Assembly (NCBI RefSeq): GCF_030269925.1
Contig: NC_085121.1
Location: forward strand, 8,201,501 to 8,265,500
DNA: 64,000 nt
Reading direction: 5' to 3'
Source: Bombyx mori
Lineage: Eukaryota > Arthropoda > Insecta > Lepidoptera > Bombycidae
Both the position numbers and the translations under genes were made by a program. Shown piece by piece: positions 20,521-33,181 of the stretch (the first letter of the stretch is position 1; every line of letters begins with the position of its first letter). The notes beneath the pieces are model-generated. The model ran no database searches and was not told where the DNA came from. It saw only the letters and a program-made list of their open reading frames with translations.

Positions 20521-21149
20521 TTCTACACCCTTAAGGTTCGCACATTCACTCGAGTATATTTAAGAACTTCATCTTTAATACCACAAAACATATCATCACA
20601 ATGAAACTCTATTACACCATCGTTACATTTGTAAGGAAATCTATATTTACTATTATGAATAAGTGTGCGGAACACTTTATCCGTTTCCCGTTGTATTCAC
20701 ATATTATGTTATGGTTATCATCACACATGTTCTGTTTAACTCAATTTATGTTTTTTAAGCAAAATTATCTCTGTAAATGTAAGGTAATGTTACACAGGTG
20801 AATATCATCACACATATTATCTAAAATAATAAACTATCCGAATTTTACACGAGAACTGGGCATATTTAGTTAAAAAACAAAAAGAAGCATAAAAGTATTT
20901 CACTTAGGAACTCTAGTCACATGACCACTCTATGATGCAAAGTAAATAGACAGCATAGGGTACAATGGGAGACGTGATTCGTTTGAGACAGTTTAAGATA
21001 AAAGTACATACGAGTATATGCGATATTGACATTCATATTGACATGCAAAATTAACAATCTGAAATGCACTATAACTAACGTAACGTAACCGAAATAGACC
21101 TCCAGTTTAAAATATCCTACATAACATTACAGCCTTATATAATATTTAG

Positions 21150-21313
21150 GGTATGAAGAATTCGAAGATGTCACGGAAGGTATATATGTGAAAGTTTCAT
21201 ATGGCGACCAAACAGTCCGACGACCTACATACCACTGGGCTGTTATTGTGGAAATCGAACTTCTGGAGCTTCAAATGGCAGATTGGCGAGAAATAGTCAA
21301 AGAGCAAAACTAA
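21150..21313 (+). CDS. short exon-like coding fragment, unidentified
   Basis: After an acceptor-like ATATTTAG/G at 21149, the frame from 21152 reads YEEFEDVTEGIYVKVSYGD, then QTVRRPTYHWAVIVEIELLE, then LQMADWREIVKEQN, and stops at 21311. The amino-acid composition looks like real protein (aromatic and acidic, few Lys/Asn/Ile runs), unlike other AT-rich ORFs here. I recognise no family. It may be a terminal exon or a transposon-derived fragment. Confidence 0.3.
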
Positions 21314-21477
21314 AAATGTCCACGCTCTTCACTAAATTTTTATAATTTCTATTAACTATTTTACAGTACATTGATGGTGCCACGCTTTCATCGAGGTAAA
21401 TTATTTTATAACAAAAATTATATCGCTCTCTTACATTCATTAGACTTTACATTATTTTATGTACCCTATTAAGAAAA

Positions 21478-21797
21478 CTAGAGGATGACCGAGCTTTGTC
21501 GGTTTTTTTTTATAAATTGTGTTTTTAGAAATTATATTTAAATAAGAATTACATATTCATATTGATATTATATGTTATTTTCTTTCAATAAAAAAAATAA
21601 GTTTATGTTTAAGTTGATTATCGATAAAGCTGATTATTGAAAACACGAATAAAAAAACATTTCTGAAAATAAATCGTAGCTAGATCGATTTATCGCCCCC
21701 GAAATTCCCTGTATACTAAATTTTATGAAAATCGTTCGAGCCGTTTCGGAGATTCAGATTATATATATACAAGAATTGCTCGTTTAAAGATATAAGA
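21478..21797 (-). mobile_element. short non-autonomous Helitron
   Basis: Read on the minus strand it starts with TC (TCTTATATCTTTAAACGAGC) and ends with CTAG. It is inserted between A and T, as Helitrons do. Just inside the 3' end is a small hairpin, ACCGA/TCGGT around CAAAGC (21487-21502). It has no terminal inverted repeats, target duplication or coding capacity. Confidence 0.75.
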
Positions 21798-22008
21798 TTA
21801 CAACATAGTAGTTAAAGCAAAATTGAATGAACTATTATAGATAAATAAAATTAAAACGTCAACTTATCTCCTTTTCCAAATAATCTAATCGACCAACGTA
21901 CTATAATATGGTGCCTAGTGCTACTTGACCTGAATCTGCAAATCTAAAACGGCAATGTGACTATTATCTACTTTAGAATTTATCATTTAACAACGTTTTA
22001 TTTTATTC

Positions 22009-22122
22009 TTTTTTTTATTGCCCTTGTAGGCAGAGGAGCATACGGCCCACCTGATGGTGAGTGGTTTCCGTCGCCCATGGACTTCAGCAATGCCAGGGGC
22101 AGAGCTAAGACGCTGCCTACCG
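22009..22122 (-). repeat. LINE/SINE 3'-end fragment of the CATACGGCCCACCTGATGG family
   Basis: A T run on the plus strand precedes TGTAGGCAGAGGAGCATACG, then GTCGCCCATGGACTTCAGCA. The same family recurs at 43541-43634, 51339-51453 and, in plus orientation, at 62125-62245. It is 5'-truncated with an A-rich 3' end; I do not name the family. Confidence 0.65.
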
Positions 22123-22440
22123 AAAGGTATATTCTTTAACGATATTCACTTTACTCATTTAATACAAATTTTAATATCCCATAGAGATAGTGCGCGTACT
22201 AAAACTACAGTATTGTGACATTTAGTCGTGTTTTCATATAACATGCTTATTTCGTTTTGAAATACGTTTCGCTTCGGTAAATACATATCTCAATTTTCAA
22301 GAAAATTTCATTGCAGTTATTTTGCAAACAATCAGGTGTATTGAAATGCAAACAACACGTAATTAAGCTTATTGTGTACGATTATTTTACAATTGCTTTC
22401 AAATTTGAAATTGTAAACTGTTTATAATACGCGTCGCAGG

Positions 22441-22551
22441 TTTGCGGAAGGCTGTACCGAGAGGAGGTGCGGTGCGGAGGGTGAAGTCGTCGTGGGCGCG
22501 CTGACATCACCGCCGGAGCCAGCCGATCTTACATCACCAGCCTCCTACGAA
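22441..22551 (+). other. GC-rich ORF island, possible exon
   Basis: Sequence after a GCGTCGCAG acceptor-like site is open for 36 codons in one frame (FAEGCTERRCGAEGEVVVGA, then LTSPPEPADLTSPASYEK), up to a GTATCC donor-like site. It is an isolated GC-rich patch in AT-rich DNA and no family is recognised. Confidence 0.25.
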
Positions 22552-23870
22552 AAGGGTATCCGCCAAACGTGGCCACATTTCCCCCTCCCCGACATTTATT
22601 TCTAATAGTCTTTCAAGACTTTGTAAATATCATTTTCACAAGATAAAAATCATTGGGTCAAGATTTTATGTGTTGACGCCTATTAACACATTTTTCACAC
22701 ATTGTAATATGAATCATTATTTTTCAAGGAACCGTTTGTTATTAAGTTTAATTTGCATGAAACTAAGCTTCAGCGACATAATCAGGAATTTCCTGGCGTT
22801 TTTAATAGCAGTAGTGGTCCACCGGTAGTCGAAATTCGACTATAATTAATTGAAATTATAAGTTTGTACACTATTATAATTCTATTGTCAAACACTTTTA
22901 TTATACTTCGTTAATCACATATTTCGCCATGACTACACTTTAGACAAATATTAAATAATAAAAACAAACAATATTTAATTTTAATCTATTCTCAATTTGA
23001 CCACAGACTATAAACAATAAGAAAAGTTTGACAATAAGCAAATAATATGCACGCGTGTGTGTAATGTTTGTTTTTATTGATTTAATGTATTTTTTATGCA
23101 TAATTTAAAAAAATATTAACATTCTGCAGTCCTTCTCTATATTCTCTATAAGTGTGAAAATTTTAATACTCCTCCGTCCGCAAAATTTTCGTAAAAAGGA
23201 GTACAAAGTTTTTGCTTCACGTAGTAATATATCAAAATGCAACTGTAAGGAAAACAAACATATTTGCAATACGTAGATCTAAACAAACTAACGATGGTCT
23301 AAACAAAAATCAATAAATTACGTAGATCAAGACTGCCAAGGCTAACGTTCAATTCCATGACAATTATCATAACCTAAAGAAGGTATCGTTTGGTAAGGGT
23401 TTAATTTTGTAGTCATAATAATTAAGGAACAGAGAGGAATTAAATGTACCACATTATTATTTTATTAAAGTTCAAATTTAATTTCTCTTAGTTTGGCATA
23501 AAGTATTGCTGAATCAAAAGAGTTGAGTGGCTACACAGCGACGTTACCCATTGGCATATGTTAGAGAAAGTTATTAGTAATAGTAAAGATGACTATACAA
23601 TTTATTTGTAAAAGAAAAGAAAAAGTATGCCTTACTAAAGCAGCTAGTTACTTTACTATGATAGTCATACCATTTGCGTTGAAAACATGAAAATTAGATG
23701 GTGCAGTCCTGAAGTGGTTATCACCGATCCAATATTTTTAAGCTAAATTACCTTACATAAGTTCGTAGTTAGAGGATGTTGATTGCGGACTGTTGAACAC
23801 TGAGATCGATTGACAAGGTTTTTTTTAAATATTGTGTAAATTTTTTATTTATTGTCAACAGGCATCATTG
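22552..23870. other. AT-rich sequence, nothing recognised
   Basis: No exon or repeat was recognised between the two GC-rich patches. Confidence 0.45.
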
Positions 23871-24009
23871 GGTCACGGAGGCATGTACCGTACATATTCC
23901 CACGGCAATGATGTCAAATTGGTTTATCAATCACTGCGGGACGGATGTGGCGCGGTGTCGGCGGCCGCTACAGAACGTAGGCGGTGTGTTGTACTGGCGT
24001 TGAGTTCAT
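23871..24009 (+). other. GC-rich ORF island behind a good acceptor, possible terminal exon
   Basis: A pyrimidine-rich TTATTTATTGTCAACAG acceptor precedes a frame reading ASLGHGGMYRTYSHGNDVKL, then VYQSLRDGCGAVSAA, which stops at about 24009. I recognise no family. GC content is locally raised. It is weak evidence for a plus-strand exon. Confidence 0.25.
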
Positions 24010-26290
24010 AACGCATTGTTAATCGACCGGCGCGATGTGCTCACTGCCAATTCAATCTAGCGACGCAATTACGTGTTCCGCGGAAGCTGTGTTTTTCTAC
24101 CTTTACGACCAATTTAATATTTAATTAGTCGTCGAGCATTTTGGCATATCAATAATTTTTGTTCTGCGAATTTGAAATTGTTACCGTTCATCGAAAACAT
24201 TGTGCACGCTTATATTCTGCAACATTTCGAACCGTTAGTTGTTAACACCGATTGTAGCCTAAACAGGTTTAACGGAATTTCGTGATGCGAACGCGGATGT
24301 AGACGGTAATTTGAGAACGATTGTAATGCTGTTAAGCAGTCGGGACATTAAAGTCCACTGGAACGAGGTCCGAGGTCAGACCTTCATGATATTTTCATTG
24401 TATTCTTATTCAGATGACGATTCAAAGACATCCTCAACATTGTGTACTAATCAAATCTAATCGAATAACACCTTTTACAGTTCACGACTCGTTGCTAGCG
24501 TGTTACTAAATCACATCATTAGATAGTTTATTTAAGCCAACAAAACTTCTCGAATAATCAATTTATTATTATTTACCAACTAAATGTTAACAATGATGGA
24601 ATAATTTACCAATACATATATTTTTTAAACAAGTGTTTTGTGGTTATCATAGCCAATAGACAACAGAGCATGAAAGACGCCACACAACTTGAAATGAGAC
24701 ATCGAAATCTCAATTATATCGTGTGGTTGTCATACCGATGTAAAAACTGGAACGCGTTACAACTTCGCGGTGGTGGCTACCCGTGCGGTCTCGCGATGCT
24801 CCCAACCCAAAAATATATTATACTGTAATGTTTAGTACAGTTTACCGCCGGAGGTTATTATGGTGTCCACTATGCGGCTAATAATCGTAAGCTACCTACG
24901 TACGGATACTATGCAATCACGGTCGCATCAGACTGCATGTATTATTTCCCTATCCGATCTGTAGCAGAAGTCTTATTTACTTATCTAGCCGTTCTCTTAT
25001 TTAAAATCTATTCGACTGCCTGTCTATCTACACCAATATAATGGGTACGAGCGAATATTAAAATTAAAAAAATAATGGTAACGAACGTATGCATAATTTT
25101 CCTTATCTTATCAAACTTCATGTTGAACAGTTGATTCATTGTTACGTTTCAGCAAGGATAGGAGCTCACAAACTAAAATTACCAATTGATATTGATACAC
25201 CGTCTAGGTATCATTGTGCGCAGTAGCATCACAGTTTAGCGTAAAAAGCATATCATATCCTATTTAATAAGATCACATACCCAATGAAGTCATCTATGTC
25301 ATTATGTACGCATCCGCTGTCAATGGAACGAAATGCCCGCTCATCCGAAATTATAGTACAAATTATGCGAGCGAAATATATGAACAAAGCAATGGTGACG
25401 TGTCAAAACTAGTTATTTTCATTGGTTTTCTTGTAATTTAAATGGGGTGTGATCTTTTTCTACTAGAATTTTTAACCGCTCTAGGTTATATGTATTGTGT
25501 ATCTACCATACAACATCCTATGTTATACTAGATTACATTCGGTGACGATATTGAATTTATTGAGATTTATGAAATAGCTAAATTTTATGCCAAACATTAA
25601 TTTCATCAAATCGATCGTCTTGATATCGAATATCATTTAAGTAAAGTGAGAATAGAATTATCAGATTATGTTTTTTTTATTACTCAAAATCGTTCGATTG
25701 GAAAATTATTTTTATTAATGAGATCAATGTTTTTCCAATATTATATCGCTCCTATTCTAAATTCTAGAATCTATCCTACACTTAACGTATGGAATAATAA
25801 AAATTTTCACACAAAAGTCCCAGATATCGTGAATTTGTGGAAATTATTTATAATAACCTCAATTCTGACGAACCTACTTAGACAAGCATTTTAGAACGAA
25901 CGTGACAATGACAACTATACCTCTACATAATTCACCTGTGTAACATGTGAGGAACAAAAGGCAGTACCGATTTTCCACCAATACATTATTTCCATAAATC
26001 AATTTCACACAACGTCACCGAAAATAAACTTGCATGTTTGTACAATTAGCGATAAACAAGTCTTAGTGTTAGCGAAGAACATTATGAGCGCATGTACCAC
26101 GCGCCGAGGCTGATCGCACAGCACTGGTAACCGGCGAACGATAGCGCTCAGCCGACCCTACGAGTCTTTGAGAACGATGACGACCGACGCACCGACGCAT
26201 AGCTATAGCTAACTACCTACACTGTAATACAACGGAAACTTATATTAAACGAGCAATAAAATTTACATCGACTTTAAATTTATTAATATA
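24010..26290. other. mostly AT-rich non-coding sequence
   Basis: A badly diverged Bm1-like phrase (ACGCGTTACAACTTCGCGG, GGCTACCCGTGCGG) lies around 24750-24800. A GC-rich, CpG-containing patch lies at about 26085-26215. No gene is supported. Confidence 0.4.
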
Positions 26291-26727
26291 TTTTTTTTAT
26301 TGCTTAGATGGGTGGACGAGCTCACAGCCCAAATGGTTTTAAGTGATTATTGGAGCCCATAGACACCTACAACGTAAATGCCCCCCACCTTGAAATATAA
26401 GTTCTAAGGTCTCATTATAGTTACAACGGCTGCCCCCTTCAAACCGAAACGCATTACTCCTTCACGGCTAACATAGGCATTGCGGTGGTAGGTACCTAAC
26501 AGTGCAGACTCACAAGAGGTCCTTCCTACCAGTAATTACGCAAATTCTAATTTTGCGGGTTTGATTTTTATTACACGATGTTATTCCTTCACAGTGGAAG
26601 TCAATCGTGAATATTTGTTAAGTACGTATTTCATTAGAAATATTGGTACCGGCCTGCGGGATTCGAACACCGGTGCATCGTTAGATACGAATGCACCGGA
26701 CGTCTTATCCTTTGGGCCACGACGACT
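26291..26727 (-). repeat. Bm1-type SINE, near full length
   Basis: It spans the T run at 26291-26298 (poly(A) on minus) to the tRNA-like head GTCGTGGCCCAAAGGATAAG at 26727. The B-box CGGTGTTCGAATCCCGCAGG lies between. Short ORFs inside on both strands are by-products of the SINE sequence. Confidence 0.8.
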
Positions 26728-27000
26728 CCGATTAGTACATAAATGGTAAAGCGTGAGCAGTGTTGCTCCATCAGTGATAACAGTTATTACACAATTCAAT
26801 TTACATGTTTACGTGTTTACTCAATTAACACATAACAAAGAATAGGCTTACAATTTATTGATTTTCAATAGTGGTTAGTTTTTAATTTTTATTATAGTGT
26901 AATAAATAAATAAAATTGACATGCAAGGTAATGAAGTCTTCTTAGGTTGTAAGACAGGTTTTTATTAAGGTACCAAAGGTACAATAAATGTTTTATTGTA

Positions 27001-28221
27001 TAGTAACCGGCAAACATCGTGAGCAAATGACCTTGACTGCGCAGAACCGAATTTTAGATCACTTTGGTGGTGAGGGTGAGGCGCGACGGCAGGGGAAATC
27101 GTATCGAGCGCGTTATTGGTAGATCAGTCGAACCTTGCGTCCCGCACCGCGCCTTCGTTCCGCTTGCTCCCAAAAGTACGCTTGCGTACAGTGAAAAGTC
27201 TATCGTTATTAATCGTTAAGTTATATTTTGTTATAATTGCTTGTCGACTTTGTTGCCATTGCTATTTGTTGAGTGTTTGTTGATTTTTTATAAAAAATAC
27301 ACTATGCCGCGACAAACTGGTGTAGTATTCAAAAGAAAGGGTAGAAAAATTGTGTACGACGTATCTTGCTTCATTATAAAACAGGGGAAGAATGTTAATA
27401 TGGAAAAAGTAAAACAGACTTCGGAAGCAACAAAAACATCAGTGAGTACTGTTAGGTGCATTATTAACGAAGCTAAAGGCTCTGGCTTGCTCATCGTGCT
27501 CGGGTAAGAAAAGATCAGGGAAGAAGAAAGTTACCGGAATGGACAGTTTCGTTCAATCTGTAATAAAAAGATGTAATCATAATAACTACATAACAAGCAG
27601 CGAAACTCCGTACCGTAGAAAGGCTTCGAAAATTTTAAAGAAGATATACATTTTAATGGCTCGGAATGAAGTTTACGACGAATTATGAAAGAGCTAGGCT
27701 TCAGATGGAAAAAAAAACAGTAAATAATCGGAAGCTGGTAATTGAAAAAAGTAACATTCGATTACTACGAATCGAATATCTTCAAAAAATAATTAATTAT
27801 AGACAAAAAAGAAGATCGAACCGACCGAGTCGTAAACTACACCGATGAGCCCTATGTCGACTTATCACGATGATGGCGACTCGGGTGATGAAAACAGTGA
27901 TGATGATAATGGTCAAGATTATGATAACGAAAAAAAAATTACAAGTACCAGCTTCGCTTCAACTGAACGAAGACCTGGCAACAACTCTAGTTTTGACTTA
28001 ATAGAAGGAATATCTATTTTACCCCAAGATTAAATTATTACAATTATTAACCTATATTTTTTGTTGATGTTCTAATAAATATATAAATAAATACATATGT
28101 TGATTTTAATAATTTTATTGCATTATGACGCAGACTAAAAAATGTTTTTGCACGTGAGTGTACCATGCGCAAACTTACCCCCACTACGTCAACAAATGCT
28201 CAAGAAGTTTGCCGGCTATTA
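27001..28221 (+). mobile_element. internally deleted IS630/Tc1-like DNA transposon
   Basis: Terminal inverted repeats of about 30 bp are visible. Left: TAGTAACCGGCAAACATCGT at 27001 onward. Right, in reverse complement: TAATAGCCGGCAAACTTCTT from 28221. TA duplications sit at 26999-27000 and 28222-28223. The interior encodes the N-terminal part of a transposase and, after a large internal loss, a C-terminal acidic tail. The total of 1.2 kb is short for an autonomous member. Confidence 0.65.
27304..28033 (+). pseudogene. decayed IS630/Tc1-like transposase
   Basis: The first frame reads MPRQTGVVFKRKGRKIVYDV, then an HTH-like segment SEATKTSVSTVRCIINEAKG, and is broken near 27505. A second piece resumes at about 27690 with FRWKKKTVNNRKLVIEKSN and RLLRIEYLQKIINYR. 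At about 27815 a further frame reads VVNYTDEPYVDLS, corresponding to the first catalytic YTDE block of this family. The sequence then jumps to an Asp/Glu-rich tail (DDDNGQDYDNEKK) ending IEGISILPQD. Several frameshifts and a missing core make it non-functional. Confidence 0.6.
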
Positions 28222-28223
28222 TA

Positions 28224-29980
28224 CCTTTGGTTTTTTTCTGGTCACATTATTATTACGACAATGGTAAATAGATTTTAAATAGCTATCAAATTATTCTAGA
28301 GTCGTCGCTATGATCATAAGTAGGCTAATGAGTATTTCTGAGCCTGAAAGCAATTGATGACCGTTGAAATTTGCTGTAAAAGGCTATAGGCAAAATCATT
28401 AATGCTGCATAGCATTCTGTACTGGAACGAACTTCCCTTCTGTCTTGAGCTTTCTCATATCATTTCTTAAAGAACGGATTGAAGAAAGTAAATAGCGGTG
28501 GATAGTATATGTTCCACTGACATTTTCAATGTCCATGAGAGTCGATGACAACTTCCTATATGTGATACGCCAGTCTGCCTTCTAAAGCAACAAAAATACG
28601 ATATTTACAATGCCTTGAGGTCGTCTCAATTTTTTTAACATTCTTCATCTGACTGAGATCGGTTTTCGATGAAGTCTGTTCTATTCTGAGTCAAATCCTA
28701 TAAGTATTATAATCTTTCGACATTAATATCTGACGCCATTTTCAGAGATTGATTAATTTGAACGAACAACTATGTCTGTATTGTACCGTAGGAATGTACA
28801 GGTGCACTTCGGATATGAGGAAATAAATAATGAAACGGGTGCTTTTCAATGACAAAACAATGGTTTCACGAACAAAGGCGTTTACGCAAAAAATAAATTT
28901 TAATTTTTGCGTTGATATGAAAGAAAACAAAACAATATTAAAGACGGATTTATACGATTTATACTTTATATTATGTAACTGAAAGGATTTTAACAATAAT
29001 TACTGAACAAGTATTAAATTTATGAACATCGTATTTTTGTATATATTTTAAGACCATCAAACTCGCTGATTTAGTTATTAAAATCAAAATTTCACAAGCG
29101 AAAATGTCAAAACACAAACAAATAAACGAAGACTGTAATCAGTAATTGTGTAAATACTACTAAAAATACTAATAAAATTTAGCGTAAAATGTAGTAGTAA
29201 CAGGTAAATATTTTCTAAAACCTACATAGCATGGCAGCGATAGACATGGATCGTACGCTTTAACACATTTTTCTAGTGTCATTATCCAGACAAGAAAAGG
29301 GCGAATACCTTTGTATGACGTATGTATAGCTCGCATTTCCTCTTAAATATACTGAGGCAATTAGTAAACAACGTGGAGGTACTTCCGCCTTTATTTAGAA
29401 ATAGCGCTGAATTTTACCTTATTTAAAAAACAGGTTTTAAACTCAGACCATATATATATTTCTAAGTTTCTGTACGTACAGAACAAACTATAAAGTCTGA
29501 GTCCCGAAAGCTCCCATTCGTCAAGACCTTTTTCTTCGCCTTTTCGTCGCTTTGATTTATTGTTCCCCGCATTTTTCTTTATAGGTTACTTTACGTTGTA
29601 AATAGATTATAGGAGACCAGTTTAATGGTACGAGTATAACGACATACAACAAAAAATAGACTTAGTACCAATAAATCAAGCATGAGTTCATACGATATGA
29701 ATCTAAAATCTTAGTCTATATAGCCTCACTCAGGAACTTGTCACTATAAAGTAAACAATGAAGCGCAAAATGATTTTGGCTTTGCTCCAATTCAAAGAAA
29801 TCATTGCCAAATTCATCTAAAACTGAATTTACGATTACCTACTTATTAAAATTTATGTGTGGGTACAATACATGCATCTACAAGTCGTTGTATGCACTAG
29901 ATACGAAAGAAAGTTAGTTTACATTTTATTTATTTAGATTGCAGACCCACGTGATATTTCAGAAATATAGAGTTCGAAAT
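28224..29980. other. AT-rich intergenic sequence, nothing recognised
   Basis: Only short AT-biased ORFs are present, for example 28742-28996 on minus, with no domain, splice context or repeat match. Confidence 0.5.
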
Positions 29981-30226
29981 TTATTTGATCGTAGCCAGTA
30001 TGTGTGAGGAACGTGCATCGATATTTTGGCAAGTCCACGGGTGTGTGTCGCGGACGACCGATGCGATGGCATCATCGCCGTAGAGAATCGTGACGTCACC
30101 GCGCCTTTTCCAAACGTGGCCGCCAGACGAAAATAGTCCCCGCCTCGCCTCGCCGCCGTCCGCGGCCTCTTGCACCGTCAGTACCGTCACCGACAGAATT
30201 AGCGGCAAAGCAGCTGACAGCGACAC
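29981..30226 (-). other. GC-rich ORF patch, possible exon with a hydrophobic segment
   Basis: The minus-strand frame opens after GGCTGCTAG, a possible acceptor, without an ATG. It reads SLSAALPLILSVTVLTV, a signal-peptide-like hydrophobic run, then GDVTILYGDDAIASVVR. It stops at 29981. It lies in an isolated GC-rich patch. I recognise no family, and no donor was found before the stop. Confidence 0.25.
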
Positions 30227-31150
30227 CTAGCAGCCAACTTCAACCACTCTAACCAGATGGTCAACTGCAAACTAGTTATTTATGTTCGTGCAAAAATTTT
30301 GTCAGGGTCGAATGATTTTAAACATAGTACAACCAACAGAGAAAAATGATAATTTTGTTACTGTTTGCAGGTAGGCTAGAATCCAACTAGAACTTACGTT
30401 ACCTAAATTTAATTTCGATACAATTTTAATGCTATTGCTTTTCCGTTATTGGTTTTATTTTTTATAGATCGTCAAGTGAGCTCACGATTTAAATAAAATT
30501 ATTATAGGAAATGGTTACTAGAGATTTTGCAAGTAAATGCCAATTCGAGAAATGAAGTTGATGTCTCAATTGTATTTTAACACTGGCTGTCCTACACTTC
30601 AAACTGGAATGCAAAATTCTTTTACGATACAAAAATCTGGCTATAAGTACCTATTCGAACTCGCACTAGGCCTAACAGAAAATATAAATTAATATTGATT
30701 TTTCATTGAAAATGCATTTTGATATATTGAGAAGCTAAATTTGAAAACCATATTAATTTTGGTAGTTGCTTATTTTCATAGCAGCGTGATTTTAAATTTT
30801 TTTTAAATACAAACCGTTTTATTAAAATATTGTTTAATTCATTAGCTACGGTTACTTTACTATTATAAATGCTATTATATGATTAAGTTTGTATATCGGA
30901 AAACGAATATTATCTCTGGAATCACTGAACTAATTTTAAATCCATTTTCCTGGGCTATAAAGACTATTTTTATATTTTATGAATATGAGCTGCCTATTTA
31001 TGTAAAACATCAGCTGGAGCTGATTCGTAATACGTTTATTTTGAAGGTCTTTTGGAAGGTACTTACTTTAAAGGAACGTCCAATGTAAATTAAAATTAAC
31101 GATCCATAAGCGATTATAACATTAAAAAACACCGACACACAAAAACATTT
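30227..31150. other. AT-rich sequence, nothing recognised
   Basis: No repeat or exon recognised. Confidence 0.45.
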
Positions 31151-31397
31151 TTACTGGTGGTAGGACCTCTTGTGAGTCGGCGCGGGTAGGTAACACCACC
31201 CCGCCTATTTCTGCCGTAAAGCAGTAATGCGTTTCGGTTTGAAGGGTGTGGCAGCCGTTGTAACTATACTTGAGACCTTAGAACTTATATCTCAAAGTGG
31301 GTGGCGCAATTACGTCGTAGATGTCTATGGGCTCCAGTAACCACTTAACACCAGGTAGGCTGTGAGCTCGTCCACCCATTTAAGCAATAAAAAAAAT
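31151..31397 (+). repeat. 5'-truncated Bm1-type SINE
   Basis: It starts at TTACTGGTGGTAGGACCTCT and runs through the conserved body to GCTCGTCCACCCATTTAAGC and an A-rich tail. A separate 35-bp scrap of the same 3' end (GCCCACCCATATAAGCAATA) lies at 31583-31617. Confidence 0.8.
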
Positions 31398-31617
31398 AAA
31401 AATAAGATATAATTTTCATCGATACACGATTCGTAATTTTTGATGTCGTCGGAAAAAATCGATTATGTCATCTCCATAATTTTGTTACATAATAATTTTA
31501 TGCTTAGTCTTAATTTAAACATGGTCCAGGTTCAAGTTTACTAGTATTTCGTTTAATTAATGGAAACTACTATTACCGATTGGACGAGCCCACCCATATA
31601 AGCAATAAAAAAAAATT

Positions 31618-32105
31618 ATATCTGAGCCGACTTAACCTAATAGGTGTGTATGGCTCTAATACAGAATTTAAAAAAAAAAAAAACATCTGCAGGTCAAATG
31701 CGGTCGAAAGGAAAAATTCAGAGGTATTTCTATCTAAGACGCACGCTAAATACTATATGCATTTTAAGTGGAAAGTTTTTCTCTATATAGTTGTAGCTTT
31801 CTCAGACATTTCCGTTTCAACAAGTTTCAAATCACATCCGTCGTATTCAAGTTTTCCCATGGGGCCCAAGCTAGGATTTTCTTCTGTGTTACGGACACCG
31901 AAAACACATACGAGACAAAAACAAAACAAATAGACCCTGTGCAATAAATATCTGACAAAGTAACGCATTTCGACCGAGAACCGTACCCGAGACACAGCAA
32001 TTAGGGTCACCAACAACTTGACGAATGAGGTTTGGTTAAATTACTAAACGAATAATAATAGAAGATATTTTTAAACTAATTAATATTTCTCGAATAACTG
32101 AATTT
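31618..32105. other. AT-rich sequence, nothing recognised
   Basis: A short ORF at 31580-31933 has no domain and starts inside a SINE scrap. Confidence 0.4.
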
Positions 32106-32327
32106 GTGGACGAGCTCACAGCCCACCCGGTGTTAAGTGGTTACTGGAGCCCATAGACATCTACCACGTAAATGCGCCACCCACCTTGAGATATAAGTTC
32201 TAAGATCTCAGTATAGTTACAACAGCTGTCCCACCCTTCAGACCGAAACGCATTACTGCTTCACGGCAGAAATAGGCAGGGCGGTGGTACCTATCCGCGC
32301 GGACTCACAAGAGGTCCTACCACCAGT
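32106..32327 (-). repeat. Bm1-type SINE fragment, truncated at both ends
   Basis: The body matches other copies from GTGGACGAGCTCACAGCCC to GAGGTCCTACCACCAGT, without the tRNA head or A tail. Confidence 0.75.
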
Positions 32328-33179
32328 TATAAAATAGTTTAATAAAACAGTTTTAATGAGTAAACGCATAAACAAACTTTCGAATACGTGCTTATAAAAT
32401 AACAATAAATAGAAAAGGACGAGAAATATTCATTCAATAATTCGTTGCTGAAAACGCATGCGACATTCAATCAGTTCTGAGAAAACTACTCGCGTTTCCT
32501 GGAAGCGCTACTACTGTTGACGCACACAAGCACACACACGAGTTCGCGACTCAGCGTTGTTCTACACAATCGCCCGCGGCCCTGATAACGCAAAGCCGTG
32601 ACGACGATACGTATCATATGTATCGGTGCTCTCATTATCCAAGCAACTCGTATTGCGTACTCGGCTCAGCTTACACCTAATAAAACAATTGGCCATACAC
32701 AAGTTATGGTTCGCGGGTTCGAAGAGTTCGATCGATGCGTTTACATTAACATTACTACATTATCAATGTTTAAGTAGTCGATTCACTATGGAGCTAACGA
32801 CGTGACTGTTTATTTATTTGGATCGTAATAATCGTTTAATTTTTTTGGTATTTGAATTTTATCTTGAGTGTGCAAATATGCACAATTATTACAGACAAAA
32901 CATTGCTGACGAAGTGTTATTATTAAGCAAAATTGTTTATTTTTAGTATTATATTATTTATTATTAGTAATTTCACTGTGAAATAGACATCATTTGGTCA
33001 GAATGCATGTCATTCATTCATCATTCTTTTTGATAAAATATGAAATAAGAAAATAAATCTTTCCATAGTAAAACTTTCAGTTATCCAATGGATTTAGTTT
33101 CTAATGTGTGGTAAGTCTTTAAAAAATTAAAATGAGTGTTGCAACTCAAAATGTATGATTTAAAAAAAATGTAACCATT
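32328..33179. other. AT-rich sequence with one CpG-rich patch
   Basis: The patch at about 32500-32680 includes CGCCCGCGGCCCTGATAACG and a palindromic GATACGTATC; a promoter role is only conjecture. The remainder shows nothing. Confidence 0.35.
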
Positions 33180-33181
33180 TA

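Noticed and set aside
26561..26799. Short ORFs on both strands
   Set aside because: They are inside a Bm1 SINE; similar ORFs recur in other copies.
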